A stretch of DNA of 64,000 nucleotides from Phenylobacterium deserti (GCF_003254705.1 NZ_QFYR01000004.1:62001-126000); one strand, 5' to 3'; counted from the stretch's first letter, positions 44,536 to 53,298 are shown. Made by a program: numbers and translations. Notes: generated from the letters alone by a model not told the origin.

Positions 44536-46773
44536 ATGTCAAAGAGTATGCGTGAGGCGGAGCCCAACCCCGCCTTCCCGCGCATGATCTCCGATTATGT
44601 GCGCCTTCGATGCGCGGAGCTGTTGCCCCCGAGGGCGGTCGAGGCGCTCCGCAACTACCTGGTCGACCTGTTTCATCGTCGCGAGATGCCGCCGGCATGC
44701 GGTCGCGGCATCGACTGGCCGGCGCTTGCCGCAGCGGCTCGTATTGATGAGGAGCAGTTGGAGGCTGCGAAGCAGGCGCTTCGCCCCGGCCTGGAGGCCC
44801 TGAGACGCGAGCTGCGAAAGGCGCCGGCGCTGAGACATCCTAAGCGCACCGAGCGGACCGCGACCTCGCCAGTTGCCGGCGGACGTCATCGGCGATCGCG
44901 GAAACGTTCACCCAAGCCGATCGCGATTCCCTCCTTCCCCGAACCGCGGGAGCTCACCTGGCTGGACCCGCCGGACTTCGCTGCTGCGCTCGACCTCCAC
45001 ATCCGCCGCCACGGCGACACGATACGTGGGCTGGCGACGGTGCTTGCCAACCAAGCCTGTCCGATTGAGCAGTCGACCCTCCGCGTTTGGCGGCGCGGCC
45101 TCAAAGCGCCCGTCCATCGCGAGAGCCTGCGGGTCCTGCAGCTGCTGGAGGCGCGATGGCGGCTGCCAGCAGGCTACTTCAAGGAAAAGCTGCCCCACCC
45201 TTCCCGCGCCACCACCGGCCAAAGAGTCGTCGGGATCGGCAGGGCGGAGCGGCGAAGACTAGCCTGGCATCTGCCCGACGACTTCGATCGCCGGCCGCTG
45301 GTTGAGCAGGAGGAGATCCTCGACTGGGTGCGCCGGGTCGTGGTCTCTGGCTCGACCGACTATCGACGCTACCAGGCCACCGCCGCCACCCAGCCTTTCG
45401 GGATCCGCTTCCGTCAACTCGAGGCGAGCTTGCGCGGGCGCCTTCGCACACGACCGGGCGCCCAGCTCGCGCCGGCCGCGCTGGAGGCCGAGATGCATGC
45501 GCTCCTCGCGTTCAAGACCTCGACCCTTGCGCCCTACGGCTACCGGAGGCGCGGCGTCTGGGGCGCCGAGACCGCCGCCCAGAAGCTGGAGCAGCTCAGC
45601 CTCCTTCTCGGCGCCCTGGCTGCTCACCCAACCGGGCCGGTGCTCGGCTTCGGCGTCGCGGCGGCTGACCTCAGCCTTGGCATGCTGGTGCTCCCGCGCG
45701 TCTGGGATTGGTACGTCTCCTGGCGGGAGAAGCGGCGCGGCTTCTTCACCGCCTGGGAAGTCGACATGTTGAGCTTGGCCGTGGCCCTCACATCTCCAGA
45801 GACGGGTTGGCTGACGCAGACGCCTACTCTCGCGGATCGGCTCGTCCCCATCCCGAACCTTGTGACCGCGTCCGAGATCCAGACGGTGCAGCAGGACTGG
45901 AGCGGCGCCTGCGCCGCCATGCACCGGATTGCGCTCGCACGGTCAAAGGAGATCGCCCGGGTCAGCCGGGTGCATCGCGACCCGTTCGAGCCGATCCTCC
46001 CCGTCCTTGAGGCGGAGAGCCCGGTACGTGAGTACAAGAAGATCGCTGACGAGGTTGTGCGCCTTCGGCCGTGTGCGAGACGCTACCCGAAGGCCGCCGC
46101 CGAAAGCTCCAGGGCGATCCTGATGGTGCGCCTCGGGCTCCACCTCGGCTTCCGGCAGAAGAACCTGCGTCAGCTCATGGTGTGCCTTCGAGGCGAACGT
46201 CCGCGCACAGAGCGCCAGTTGGCCGAGGCGCGCCGGGGAGAGTTGCGCTGGAACGAACGCGACAGCGGCTGGGAGGTGTTCGTGCCGCATGTCGCCTTCA
46301 AGAACGCCGGCTCCTCGTTCTTCAGCGGGCGCGCCTTCCGGCTCGTGCTGCCGGACGTGGCGGACCTCTACAGCGAGATTGCCGCGTACCTGGACAAGCA
46401 CCGCGCGGTGCTCCTGGGCCCCGCAGCCGATCCCGGCACCTTCTTCGTCAAGACGGCGAAGGCGACGAGCGATGACGCCGCGTACGACCAGAACACCTTT
46501 TACGAGGCGTGGCGCTGGATCATCCAGCGGTACGGGATCCACAATCCATGGACAGGGCGCGGCGCCATTAAGGGCCTGCTCCCGCACGGACCGCACAACG
46601 TGCGCGACGTCCTCGCCACCCACATCCTGAAGCAGACCGGATCCTACGAGCAGGCGAGCTACGCGATCCAGGACACACCCGAGACGGTCGCGGCCCACTA
46701 CGGCCGCTTCCTGCCTCAGGACAAGGCAGCCTTAGCCGCTCAGGTCCTCAACCAAGCTTGGGAGATCGCCTGA
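44536..46773 (+). CDS. Long tyrosine recombinase-like protein
   Basis: A 745-residue protein, about twice the length of a normal integrase. The C-terminal third has tyrosine recombinase features: an Arg in LHLGFRQKNLRQLMV, HGPHNVRDVLATHILKQTG with HxxR, and AAHYGRFLP with a candidate nucleophile Tyr. The long N-terminal part has a basic, Arg/Lys-rich stretch (about 90-130, HRRSRKRSPKP) and a helical region with no recognised domain. It lies near the right end of the island. It could be a second mobility enzyme or a recombinase of an element that inserted earlier. GGAGGG lies 11 bases upstream of the start. Confidence 0.75.
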   Translation: MSKSMREAEPNPAFPRMISDYVRLRCAELLPPRAVEALRNYLVDLFHRREMPPACGRGIDWPALAAAARIDEEQLEAAKQALRPGLEALRRELRKAPALRHPKRTERTATSPVAGGRHRRSRKRSPKPIAIPSFPEPRELTWLDPPDFAAALDLHIRRHGDTIRGLATVLANQACPIEQSTLRVWRRGLKAPVHRESLRVLQLLEARWRLPAGYFKEKLPHPSRATTGQRVVGIGRAERRRLAWHLPDDFDRRPLVEQEEILDWVRRVVVSGSTDYRRYQATAATQPFGIRFRQLEASLRGRLRTRPGAQLAPAALEAEMHALLAFKTSTLAPYGYRRRGVWGAETAAQKLEQLSLLLGALAAHPTGPVLGFGVAAADLSLGMLVLPRVWDWYVSWREKRRGFFTAWEVDMLSLAVALTSPETGWLTQTPTLADRLVPIPNLVTASEIQTVQQDWSGACAAMHRIALARSKEIARVSRVHRDPFEPILPVLEAESPVREYKKIADEVVRLRPCARRYPKAAAESSRAILMVRLGLHLGFRQKNLRQLMVCLRGERPRTERQLAEARRGELRWNERDSGWEVFVPHVAFKNAGSSFFSGRAFRLVLPDVADLYSEIAAYLDKHRAVLLGPAADPGTFFVKTAKATSDDAAYDQNTFYEAWRWIIQRYGIHNPWTGRGAIKGLLPHGPHNVRDVLATHILKQTGSYEQASYAIQDTPETVAAHYGRFLPQDKAALAAQVLNQAWEIA

Positions 46774-46802
46774 CGCCTTGCTGGTGCCAAGTGCGGTGCT
46801 AC

Positions 46803-47963
46803 TCACCGCGTCTCTTTCGAATGCACCGAACGCCCGTCTGTCCGTGCGCTCTTTTCCTTCCGCGGTGCGCTCTCTTCCGTCCCGCTCGTCCCGTCCGCCC
46901 TCACGGAGGCTAATTCGGGTTCGCGATCAGGTAGACGTTGAGTGACCAGCCAGATTACACCCCCGCCAGTGCCAACAGCCGCCGCTATGAGCACCGCTGC
47001 AGCCGCCCGCCACGAGAGGACGATGCCTCGCCTTGTGGCGTAGACGGTCCTGTTTAGCTTGGACGCGAGCTCCTGGCCCTCTGCTTCGGCTTTCACCCGC
47101 GCGACTTCAGAGCGCTCTAGATCCGACGTGAGACGATCTGCTCGCGACTGGAGCGCCGCAAACAAGGCAACGCGCTCTTCCGCGCGGCCTAGCGCTGCAG
47201 CCAACTCTGTCGGGGTAGGAAAGGATTGGTCCGAATATTTGTCCAGCAGAGAAACATCGTCTCCATGGCCAAGAGCGCTATAGAAGGGCAGCCCTAGTTC
47301 GATAAGCCCCTTAGCTACGGCACTTGAGTTGCCGAGCTCTTCGAGAGCCACTCCCCCGCCCCTGGCAATCGCCAGCCCTGCGAACCCGTCGCGTGCTGCT
47401 TGTCGAGCTGCCGCAAGTACGGAGTCTGGGTTGGTGAAGTTTGCGCGTATCAGCGACGGCCGTCTTTGCAGGTTGGCTCTGGTCAGAGCTTGGCTAACGT
47501 CACCTTCGGCCTTGCCGGAGACCAGCACTGCAAGCCCTTCAGCGCCGTGCAGTTCAACGAACAGCTCTAGTGGCGTTCGGTCTGGCTTGTCAGGCGGTGC
47601 AGCCATGATCCTTTCGGAACGTCCAGGCGACCACGTCCCGGCCTGTTCGCCGACCACCAAGATCTGATAAGCGCCAGGGACTGGTCCTGGCTGAAGGGAA
47701 AGAACGCCACGCAGCACCACCGGCGCGCCCTCCTCCGGGGCGTTCGACGGATCTGTTTTGAAGCCGACGCTAACGTTGCCCAGCTTCAGCTTCCCGAAGA
47801 CAGCTTTCAGCTCACCTTCGCGAACCCACGGCTTCACGTTCTGAGCGTAGCCTTTGATCAGAAAGCTATCCCGTAAGCCCTCGAGGCGAACCGACGAGCA
47901 AAGCATCTCTGGCGTGATCGCTCCCCGACCCGGAGCTGTCGAGCTTGGCACTATTTGGTTCAT
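46803..47963 (-). CDS. Exonuclease VII large subunit-like protein with C-terminal membrane anchor
   Basis: A 386-residue protein. The N-terminal region (about 25-110, LRDSFLIKGYAQNVKPWVREG...GAYQILVVGEQ) looks like an OB fold. The middle carries motifs of XseA: GFAGLAIARGGGVALEELGN, then SALGHGDDVSLLDKYSDQSFPTPTELAAAL, equivalent to the ARGGGS.EDLW and GHE.D...D..ADxRAPTPSxAAE segments of ExoVII. A charged helical stretch and a membrane segment (about 322-342, AAAVLIAAAVGTGGGVIWLV) with a short charged tail follow. AGGAG precedes the start at 47963. No small subunit gene (xseB) is adjacent. A DNA-degrading membrane effector is inferred. Confidence 0.7.
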   Translation of the reverse strand: MNQIVPSSTAPGRGAITPEMLCSSVRLEGLRDSFLIKGYAQNVKPWVREGELKAVFGKLKLGNVSVGFKTDPSNAPEEGAPVVLRGVLSLQPGPVPGAYQILVVGEQAGTWSPGRSERIMAAPPDKPDRTPLELFVELHGAEGLAVLVSGKAEGDVSQALTRANLQRRPSLIRANFTNPDSVLAAARQAARDGFAGLAIARGGGVALEELGNSSAVAKGLIELGLPFYSALGHGDDVSLLDKYSDQSFPTPTELAAALGRAEERVALFAALQSRADRLTSDLERSEVARVKAEAEGQELASKLNRTVYATRRGIVLSWRAAAAVLIAAAVGTGGGVIWLVTQRLPDREPELASVRADGTSGTEESAPRKEKSARTDGRSVHSKETR

Positions 47964-48255
47964 GGCAACTCCTGCGTGCATCGCAGAGTGCCAACAGGGA
48001 CCACTTAGGGGGAGTTTACGAAGGTGGTTGCTGCGCTGCTAAGGCTGTTGCTCGCAGCCTCAGGTAAGCAACAGGCGGTCCGTCGCGCATCGAAGTTTGG
48101 GGTAGTTCAAAAAGGCGGTCGCGTTACGCCGGCATCGGCCTCCGCTCGCAGATCCGCGAACATCTTCGTGCGAACGGAAAGGAAAAAGAAGGCGAACATC
48201 CGCGTGCAATTATTGCACCCACTCACTTATAACCGGCTGTTTTTCCTTGAGATTC

Positions 48256-48318
48256 TTACCAGTCCATCATGGGCGCGACGGAGAGCCTGTGGGATTGCGG
48301 GTGGTTCACGTTGCTCAC
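48256..48318 (-). pseudogene. dusA': Displaced original 5' end of dusA at attR
   Basis: On the minus strand a GTG at 48318 (second GTG at 48309) opens a 20-codon frame ending SHRLSVAPMMDW, then TAA at 48256-48258. It matches the N-terminus of the intact DusA up to the conserved MMDW and stops exactly at the edge of the att core. This is the original chromosomal beginning of dusA, cut off by island insertion. Confidence 0.88.
48259..48291. repeat. attR, right attachment site of the island
   Basis: Right copy of the 33-bp repeat, 29 of 33 identical to 23672-23704, with the perfect 12-bp core CCAGTCCATCAT. The 295 bp to its left, back to the exonuclease VII-like gene, hold no supportable gene; an AT-rich, A-tract-containing stretch lies at about 48175-48250. 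Confidence 0.88.
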
Positions 48319-48487
48319 GGATTGGCGCAATGAGTGCGGAGACGCGCGGGCTGGAGCGCCGCAAGGCCGCTATGTAGGGCAGAGCGCCGACAGGCTCCAG
48401 AGGAAGGCGCGAGCGGGGTGTCGCAGCGGGAACCGTGGCCTTGGCCGCCGGTTAGGCCTGCAGGCGAACTGACGGGAGTCGGCGGCG

Positions 48488-49222
48488 ATGGACCGGGTGA
48501 TCCCTTATTGCGGCGAAGGGCCTGTTCCGGCCCAACTGCCGGCGCGCTGGAATCTGGACCCGTGGGTGCTCGGCGTTCTGGCGATCGCGGCGGCGTGGCT
48601 TGCCCTCCGTCGGGGGCGCAGCACCGTCCAATCCACGGCAGGATGGGCGGCGATCGCGGTGCTGGCCATCAACTTCGTCTCGCCGCTGTGTGCGCTGAGC
48701 TCGGCGCTCTTTTCCGCCCGCGTTCTGCACCATGCTTTGCTGGTGGTGGCGGCTGCGCCGCTGATCGCCTGGGCGCCGCGCCGGCCAGCGGCGGCGCCCC
48801 TCGGTTTGCTGGCAGCCAGTCTGGCGCACGTGGCGCTATTCTGGATCTGGCACTCGCCGCCCGCCTATGGCGCGGCGTTGTCAAGCGACCTGCTCTACTG
48901 GGTGATGCAGGTCTCGCTGCTTGGCTCGGCCGTGCTGTTCTGGATGGCGGTTCGGCAGAGCGCGAGCCTGGCGGCGGCAGGCGCCCTGCTGGGGGTGATG
49001 ATGGCGACGGGGCTGCTGGGCGCCTTGCTGACTTTCGCTGGCCGACCGCTCTATGCGCCCCATTTGGCGACGACCGCAGCCTGGGGCTTGTCGCCCCTGG
49101 AGGACCAGCAACTCGCCGGGCTGATCATGTGGGCGCCGATGGCGCTGGCCTATCTTGGCGTGGCGCTGGCGCTCGTGGGACGCACCCTGGCGTCGAGCTC
49201 GCAAGCACGCGCTGGCGCGTGA
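48488..49222 (+). CDS. CtaG-type cytochrome c oxidase assembly protein (caa3 family)
   Basis: A 244-residue integral membrane protein with about six or seven hydrophobic segments. The N-terminal motif YCGEGPVPAQLPARWNLDPW and the histidine-containing SARVLHHALLVVAAAPLIAW fit the CtaG_caa3 family, which helps assemble haem-copper oxidases. It is divergent from the original dusA start and was dusA's neighbour before the island inserted. It converges on the next gene with an 18-bp gap. No oxidase genes are in the window. Confidence 0.82.
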   Translation: MDRVIPYCGEGPVPAQLPARWNLDPWVLGVLAIAAAWLALRRGRSTVQSTAGWAAIAVLAINFVSPLCALSSALFSARVLHHALLVVAAAPLIAWAPRRPAAAPLGLLAASLAHVALFWIWHSPPAYGAALSSDLLYWVMQVSLLGSAVLFWMAVRQSASLAAAGALLGVMMATGLLGALLTFAGRPLYAPHLATTAAWGLSPLEDQQLAGLIMWAPMALAYLGVALALVGRTLASSSQARAGA

Positions 49223-49240
49223 GGCGGCACGCCGATCGGC

Positions 49241-50158
49241 CTAGGGCGCCGTGCGATCTGACCGAGCATGCTGGACGCCGCCGGGCGCCAGCTCCACATC
49301 CGCCAGCAAGCGGCCAGGCTTCACGTCACGGTCGATGTAGCGGATGCGCACGCGCTCTCCGGGGCCAAGCTCCCGCGTCAGCGGAAGCACCAGCGTGCGG
49401 CGGGCGACTTCCGGATAGACGGCGACGCCACGCAGCTCGGCCAGCAGCGGGCCGGCGGGATCTCGCAGCGATTGCACCTCCACGTCTCCGAAGACGGAGC
49501 TCGAGCCGAGACGGACCAGCTCGACGCCAAGCGCCGGCGTGGTCTGTAGGACGGCGTTGGGGGCGGCGCCGGGGCTCGACAGCCGGCGCAGCCGCACCGC
49601 TTCGATCGCGGCGCGGGCGTCCACAGCGCCAATCCGCACGATCAGCGGAATGGCGTAGGCGAAGACTACGCGCGGCGCGCTGGCCTCGGCCGCTGCGGTC
49701 GGCTGAGCTCTGAAGGTGAGGTGCGTGCGGTACTCGCCAGGCGCCAGCCCACCCGCGCCGGCGTAGCTGACGCGCACCCGGGAGCCTGCTTCCGGCGAAA
49801 CAGCAACGGTCGTCAGAGCCGTGCTGAGGACTTGTCGGGCACTGGCGCGGAACGGCCCCGCAAGCGGTCCCAGAGCTGGATCGGTGGCCTCGAGGATGCG
49901 TCCGTCCGGGGTCATCACCCGATCCACCAGCAGGACATCGTAGGTCTGAGGAGCGCCTGTGGTGCGCAGCGTCACCTCCCCTTGACCCGGGGTCTCGCTG
50001 AAGGTCAGGCGCGTGGGCGAGATCAGCAACTGGGGCGTGACAAGAGGGTCCTGCGCCAGGACGGGCGCTGCGGCCAATGCGATAAGTGAGGCGAGCCCTG
50101 GCGTGAGCCAGAGCCTGCGCTGCCGACGACCAGGCCTGCGGGTGAGCAACGGAGCCAT
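49241..50158 (-). CDS. Periplasmic pilus-assembly chaperone-like (PapD-type fold) protein
   Basis: A 305-residue secreted protein with a signal peptide (about 1-36, ending AAAPVLAQ) and an immunoglobulin-like N-terminal domain of the fimbrial chaperone type (LLISPTRLTFSETPGQGEVTLRTTG...YDVLLVDRVMTPDG; FAYAIPLIVRIG). The ATG at 50158 is preferred; a GTG at 50191 would add eleven residues. No usher or pilin gene is nearby, so the client is unknown. It is downstream of and on the same strand as the carboxylesterase gene. Confidence 0.75.
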   Translation of the reverse strand: MAPLLTRRPGRRQRRLWLTPGLASLIALAAAPVLAQDPLVTPQLLISPTRLTFSETPGQGEVTLRTTGAPQTYDVLLVDRVMTPDGRILEATDPALGPLAGPFRASARQVLSTALTTVAVSPEAGSRVRVSYAGAGGLAPGEYRTHLTFRAQPTAAAEASAPRVVFAYAIPLIVRIGAVDARAAIEAVRLRRLSSPGAAPNAVLQTTPALGVELVRLGSSSVFGDVEVQSLRDPAGPLLAELRGVAVYPEVARRTLVLPLTRELGPGERVRIRYIDRDVKPGRLLADVELAPGGVQHARSDRTAP

Positions 50159-50197
50159 CCCCCTCGCCGGAAGAATGGCTGCGCTGGTCACTTGGTT

Positions 50198-51751
50198 TCA
50201 GAACAGGCTGAGGCCGCCGCCGGCCTCGGCATAGGCCTGGAACAGCTTCAGGGTTTCCGGCTCCAGCACCGGGCGCGGAGCGGGCCGGGCGCCGAGCTCC
50301 ATGATCACCGGCGAGCCGGCGCGGACCTTGGGCCAGGTGGGCAGGCCCTGCCCGTTGGGATCGCCCTTGGCGATGAAGTTCGCCCAGTAGGCGGCCATCT
50401 GGTCTGAGATGCGGCGGTCCTCTTGCGTGAACGGGCGCTCGGGCGAGGCGGCCAGGGTCTGGAAGACGTAGGGCATCTCGGAGGAGTGGAAGGCGCCGTA
50501 GCGCGCCTCCTCCGGGCCCGGCTCCACGTGCGTCCAGAGGTAGGCGTAAACCGGCTGTCGGCTGGTCTGCAGGCGCGACTGCGCCCAAAGCCAGGTGGCG
50601 GCGAGGCCGCGATCGCGAGACAGGCGCTTGGACGCCTCCCCAGCGTCTGCGTCACTCGAAGCGCGGTAGATGGCGCCAGCCTGGCGCGCCAGTGCGCCAA
50701 AGCCTGTCTGCAGCCGGGTCTGCAGCTCGGCGGGCGTGGACTTGCCGTAGCTGCGGTTCATGCCGCTCGACTCGTCAGCGGTAAGCCCAGTCAGGAGGGG
50801 CACGTCGCTCACGGCGTTACCCGGCCGCGTGGGGTCAGCGGGGACGGTGCGCCCGTCGATGATCGGAGCGAAGCGCATGCCGGACGGCGTTTCCAGCACC
50901 TTGTCGGCCGGCAGGGCCCGCAGTTCGGCCAGGGTTCGGGCGCCCAGCCCCTCGGCGAAGCGGACGCCGTCCTGCTCGGCCTTGGCCAGCGGCGTGCCGC
51001 CGGAGCCCATGCCCGAACCGCTTTGAGCGATGGCCTGGTGGAACAGACCCTTGGCGGCCGGCGCGGCGAGCAGCGCATGAACCGAGGCGGCGCCGGCGGA
51101 CTGGCCAGCCACCGTCACCCTCGCCGGGTCTCCGCCGAACGCGGCGATGTTGGCCTGGACCCACTGAAGCGCGGCGATCTGGTCCTGCAGGCCGTAGTTG
51201 CCCGAAGCCCCCTGCCCTTCAGCGGTAAGCTGCGGGTGAGCCATGAAGCCGAAGGCGTTTAGCCGGTAGTTGACGGTCACCACGACCACGCCGCGTCGAG
51301 CGAGGCCAGCCCCGTCATAGATCGGCACCGAGCCCGAGCCCTGATTGAAGCCGCCGCCGGGGATCCAGACCATGACGGGCAGCTTGGCGCCGAGGCCTTC
51401 CGCCGGGGTCCAGACGTTGAGGTAGAGGCAGTCCTCGCTGATGTCGCCGTGGGCCAGGTATTCCGGAGTCCAGGGGCCGAGCGCGCCCTCGATCGGCTTC
51501 TGCATGCAGTTGGCGCCGAAGCGGTCGGCAGGTCGCACGCCGCTCCAGGCGGCGGCGGCCTGAGGTGCGCGCCAGCGCAGCGGCCCCACCGGAGGCGCGG
51601 CGAAGGGCACGCCCTTGAAGACCGTAACGCCCTGCTCCACGGGGCCCGCCGAGAGCAGGCCCTGGGCCACGCGCGCCTGGGCCAGCCCGGCGGCCTGCGC
51701 CTGGCCGGCCATGAGCAGCGCGCAGGCGGCTGCGGCGAGCGTCCTCAGCAT
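50198..51751 (-). CDS. Carboxylesterase type B, secreted
   Basis: A 517-residue alpha/beta hydrolase with a signal peptide (MLRTLAAAACALLMAGQAQA). It has the oxyanion region MVWIPGGGFNQGSGS, the nucleophile in VTVAGQSAGAASVHAL (GQSAG), the acid in LTADESSGM and the catalytic His in GAFHSSEMPYVFQTL. The start at 51751 is set by the signal peptide. It follows the sugar porter gene but a strong terminator lies between them. A role in removing acyl groups from plant polysaccharide would suit the xylose genes next door, but is inferred. Confidence 0.92.
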   Translation of the reverse strand: MLRTLAAAACALLMAGQAQAAGLAQARVAQGLLSAGPVEQGVTVFKGVPFAAPPVGPLRWRAPQAAAAWSGVRPADRFGANCMQKPIEGALGPWTPEYLAHGDISEDCLYLNVWTPAEGLGAKLPVMVWIPGGGFNQGSGSVPIYDGAGLARRGVVVVTVNYRLNAFGFMAHPQLTAEGQGASGNYGLQDQIAALQWVQANIAAFGGDPARVTVAGQSAGAASVHALLAAPAAKGLFHQAIAQSGSGMGSGGTPLAKAEQDGVRFAEGLGARTLAELRALPADKVLETPSGMRFAPIIDGRTVPADPTRPGNAVSDVPLLTGLTADESSGMNRSYGKSTPAELQTRLQTGFGALARQAGAIYRASSDADAGEASKRLSRDRGLAATWLWAQSRLQTSRQPVYAYLWTHVEPGPEEARYGAFHSSEMPYVFQTLAASPERPFTQEDRRISDQMAAYWANFIAKGDPNGQGLPTWPKVRAGSPVIMELGARPAPRPVLEPETLKLFQAYAEAGGGLSLF

Positions 51752-51790
51752 GTCGTTCTCCTGGTCCTGCGCAGACTGTTTCAGGCGTAC

Positions 51791-51829
51791 GTCCAAAAAG
51801 CAAAAGGCCCGCCGGACCCGGCGGGCCTT
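51791..51829 (-). terminator. Rho-independent terminator after the sugar porter gene
   Basis: An 11-bp perfect stem AAGGCCCGCCG/CGGCGGGCCTT (51804-51814 and 51819-51829) with a 4-base loop is followed on the minus strand by TTTTGCTTTTT. It closes transcription of the porter gene before the carboxylesterase gene. Confidence 0.9.
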
Positions 51830-51855
51830 CCACATTCGGGTAGATCGGAAGGCGT

Positions 51856-53298
51856 TTAGCCCTCCATGTCCTCCAGCTCGCGGCCGGCGGTCTCGCGGAC
51901 CATGAAGCGCACGAGGAAGAAGGAAATCAGCGCGCTCACCGCGTAGAAGCCGTAGGTGACCGCAAGGCCGAGGCCGGCCGCCATGGCGGGGAAGCTGACG
52001 CTGATCGCGAAGTTCGCGATCCACTGGGCGAAGCCGGCCACCGCGAGCGCCGAACCACGGAACTGGTTCGGGAACATCTCGCCCAGCAGCACCCACATGA
52101 TGGGGCCCCAGCTCATGTTGAAGAAGATCACGTAGGCGTTGGCCGCGATCAGGGCGAGCAGGCCGACCTGATCCGACAGCTGCAGCTGACCGCCCGCCAT
52201 GGTGGCGGTGGAGAAGCAGTAGGTCAGGATGCCCAGGGTGATGGCCATGCCGATCGAGCCGATCAGCAGCAGCGGCTTGCGGCCGACCTTGTCCACTAGG
52301 CCGATGGTGGCCAGGCAGGCGAGGATCGAGAGCGAGCCCGAAAGGATGTTGATCTTCAGGGCGTCGTCTTCCGAGAAGCCGACCGACTGCCAGAGCACCG
52401 AGCCGTAGTAGAAGACGATGTTGATGCCGACCAATTGCTGGAACACGGCGATCATGATGCCGGTCCAGACAATCGCGCGGATCTTGCGGGTCGTCGGGTC
52501 GAGCAGGTCCGAGAGCTTCGGCTTGTGGTGGTCGCTGGCCAGCGAGGAGCGGATCTCGTCCACCTTGCGCTTGCCTTGGCCGGCGCCGAACAGGCGGTCC
52601 AGCACGGCGGCGGCTTCGGCGTCACGGCCCTTCACCACCAGGAAGCGCGGGCTTTCCGGGATGATCAGCAGGGTCAGGAGGAAGATGCCGGCCGGGATCA
52701 CCTGCATCCAGAACATCCAGCGCCACGCCGGCAGATCGAGCCACAGCGGGGCGGTGGAGCTGCCAGCGGTGTGGGCCAGCACGTAGTTGGCCACGAACGC
52801 GCCGGTCAGACCGGTGATGATCATGATCTGCTGCACGGAGGACAGCCGGCCGCGGATGTTCGCGGGCGTGACTTCCGAGATGTAGACCGGGGAAAGCACG
52901 CTGGCGGCGCCGACCCCCAGGCCGCCGATGATGCGGAAGATGATGAAGACGATCGAGTTGTCAGCCGCGCCAGTGCCGATGGCGCTGATGATGAACAGCA
53001 CGGCGGCGATCATCATGACGGTGCGGCGGCCCATGACATCGGCCAGGCGGCCGGCGATGAAGGCGCCGAAGGCGCAGCCGAGCAGAATGGCGCCGACGTT
53101 CAGGCCGGTGCCCAGGGCGCTCAAGTTGAAGGCGCTTTCCAGGCCTTCCTGAGTGCCGTTGATGACGCCGCTGTCGTAGCCGAACATGAAGCCGCCGATC
53201 GTCGCGACTGCGACGATCGCGGCGACGAAGGCCATGTTGACCTTCCCGCCCTCGGCGCTCATGCCAGCCGAAGGGCCAGCGTTAGTTACAGTAGCCAA
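51856..53298 (-). CDS. xylE: Sugar porter (MFS, xylose-type proton symporter)
   Basis: A 480-residue sugar-porter family transporter with twelve membrane segments. Family motifs are seen: GGFMFGYDSGVINGTQ, GRLADVMGRRTVMM (the RxGRR loop), PVYISEVTPANIRGRLSS, PESPRFLVVKGRDAEA and VGRKPLLLIGS. The start is TTG at 53298: AGGAGG lies five bases upstream, while an upstream ATG at 53376 has no such signal. It should carry the pentose across the inner membrane. It is downstream of xylD by 128 bp, where a partial XylR-like site lies. Confidence 0.9.
   Translation of the reverse strand: MATVTNAGPSAGMSAEGGKVNMAFVAAIVAVATIGGFMFGYDSGVINGTQEGLESAFNLSALGTGLNVGAILLGCAFGAFIAGRLADVMGRRTVMMIAAVLFIISAIGTGAADNSIVFIIFRIIGGLGVGAASVLSPVYISEVTPANIRGRLSSVQQIMIITGLTGAFVANYVLAHTAGSSTAPLWLDLPAWRWMFWMQVIPAGIFLLTLLIIPESPRFLVVKGRDAEAAAVLDRLFGAGQGKRKVDEIRSSLASDHHKPKLSDLLDPTTRKIRAIVWTGIMIAVFQQLVGINIVFYYGSVLWQSVGFSEDDALKINILSGSLSILACLATIGLVDKVGRKPLLLIGSIGMAITLGILTYCFSTATMAGGQLQLSDQVGLLALIAANAYVIFFNMSWGPIMWVLLGEMFPNQFRGSALAVAGFAQWIANFAISVSFPAMAAGLGLAVTYGFYAVSALISFFLVRFMVRETAGRELEDMEG

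Larger units (their letters stand above)
23672..48291. mobile_element. Genomic island integrated in dusA (about 24.6 kb)
   Basis: The region between two 33-bp imperfect repeats carries an integrase next to dusA at the left end, an excisionase-like gene, plasmid/ICE-type relics (DUF2958, DUF736), and many defence-type genes. The displaced beginning of the original dusA remains at the right end. Integration into the dusA 5' end by a dedicated tyrosine integrase is an established mechanism for many proteobacterial islands. No conjugation genes are visible, so it is probably no longer, or never was, self-transmissible. The hsd segment looks richer in A+T than its surroundings, suggesting cargo of mixed origin. 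Confidence 0.9.

Noticed and set aside
23672-48291. CRISPR array or prophage structural genes in the island
   Set aside because: No regularly spaced repeats and no capsid, tail or portal genes were seen.
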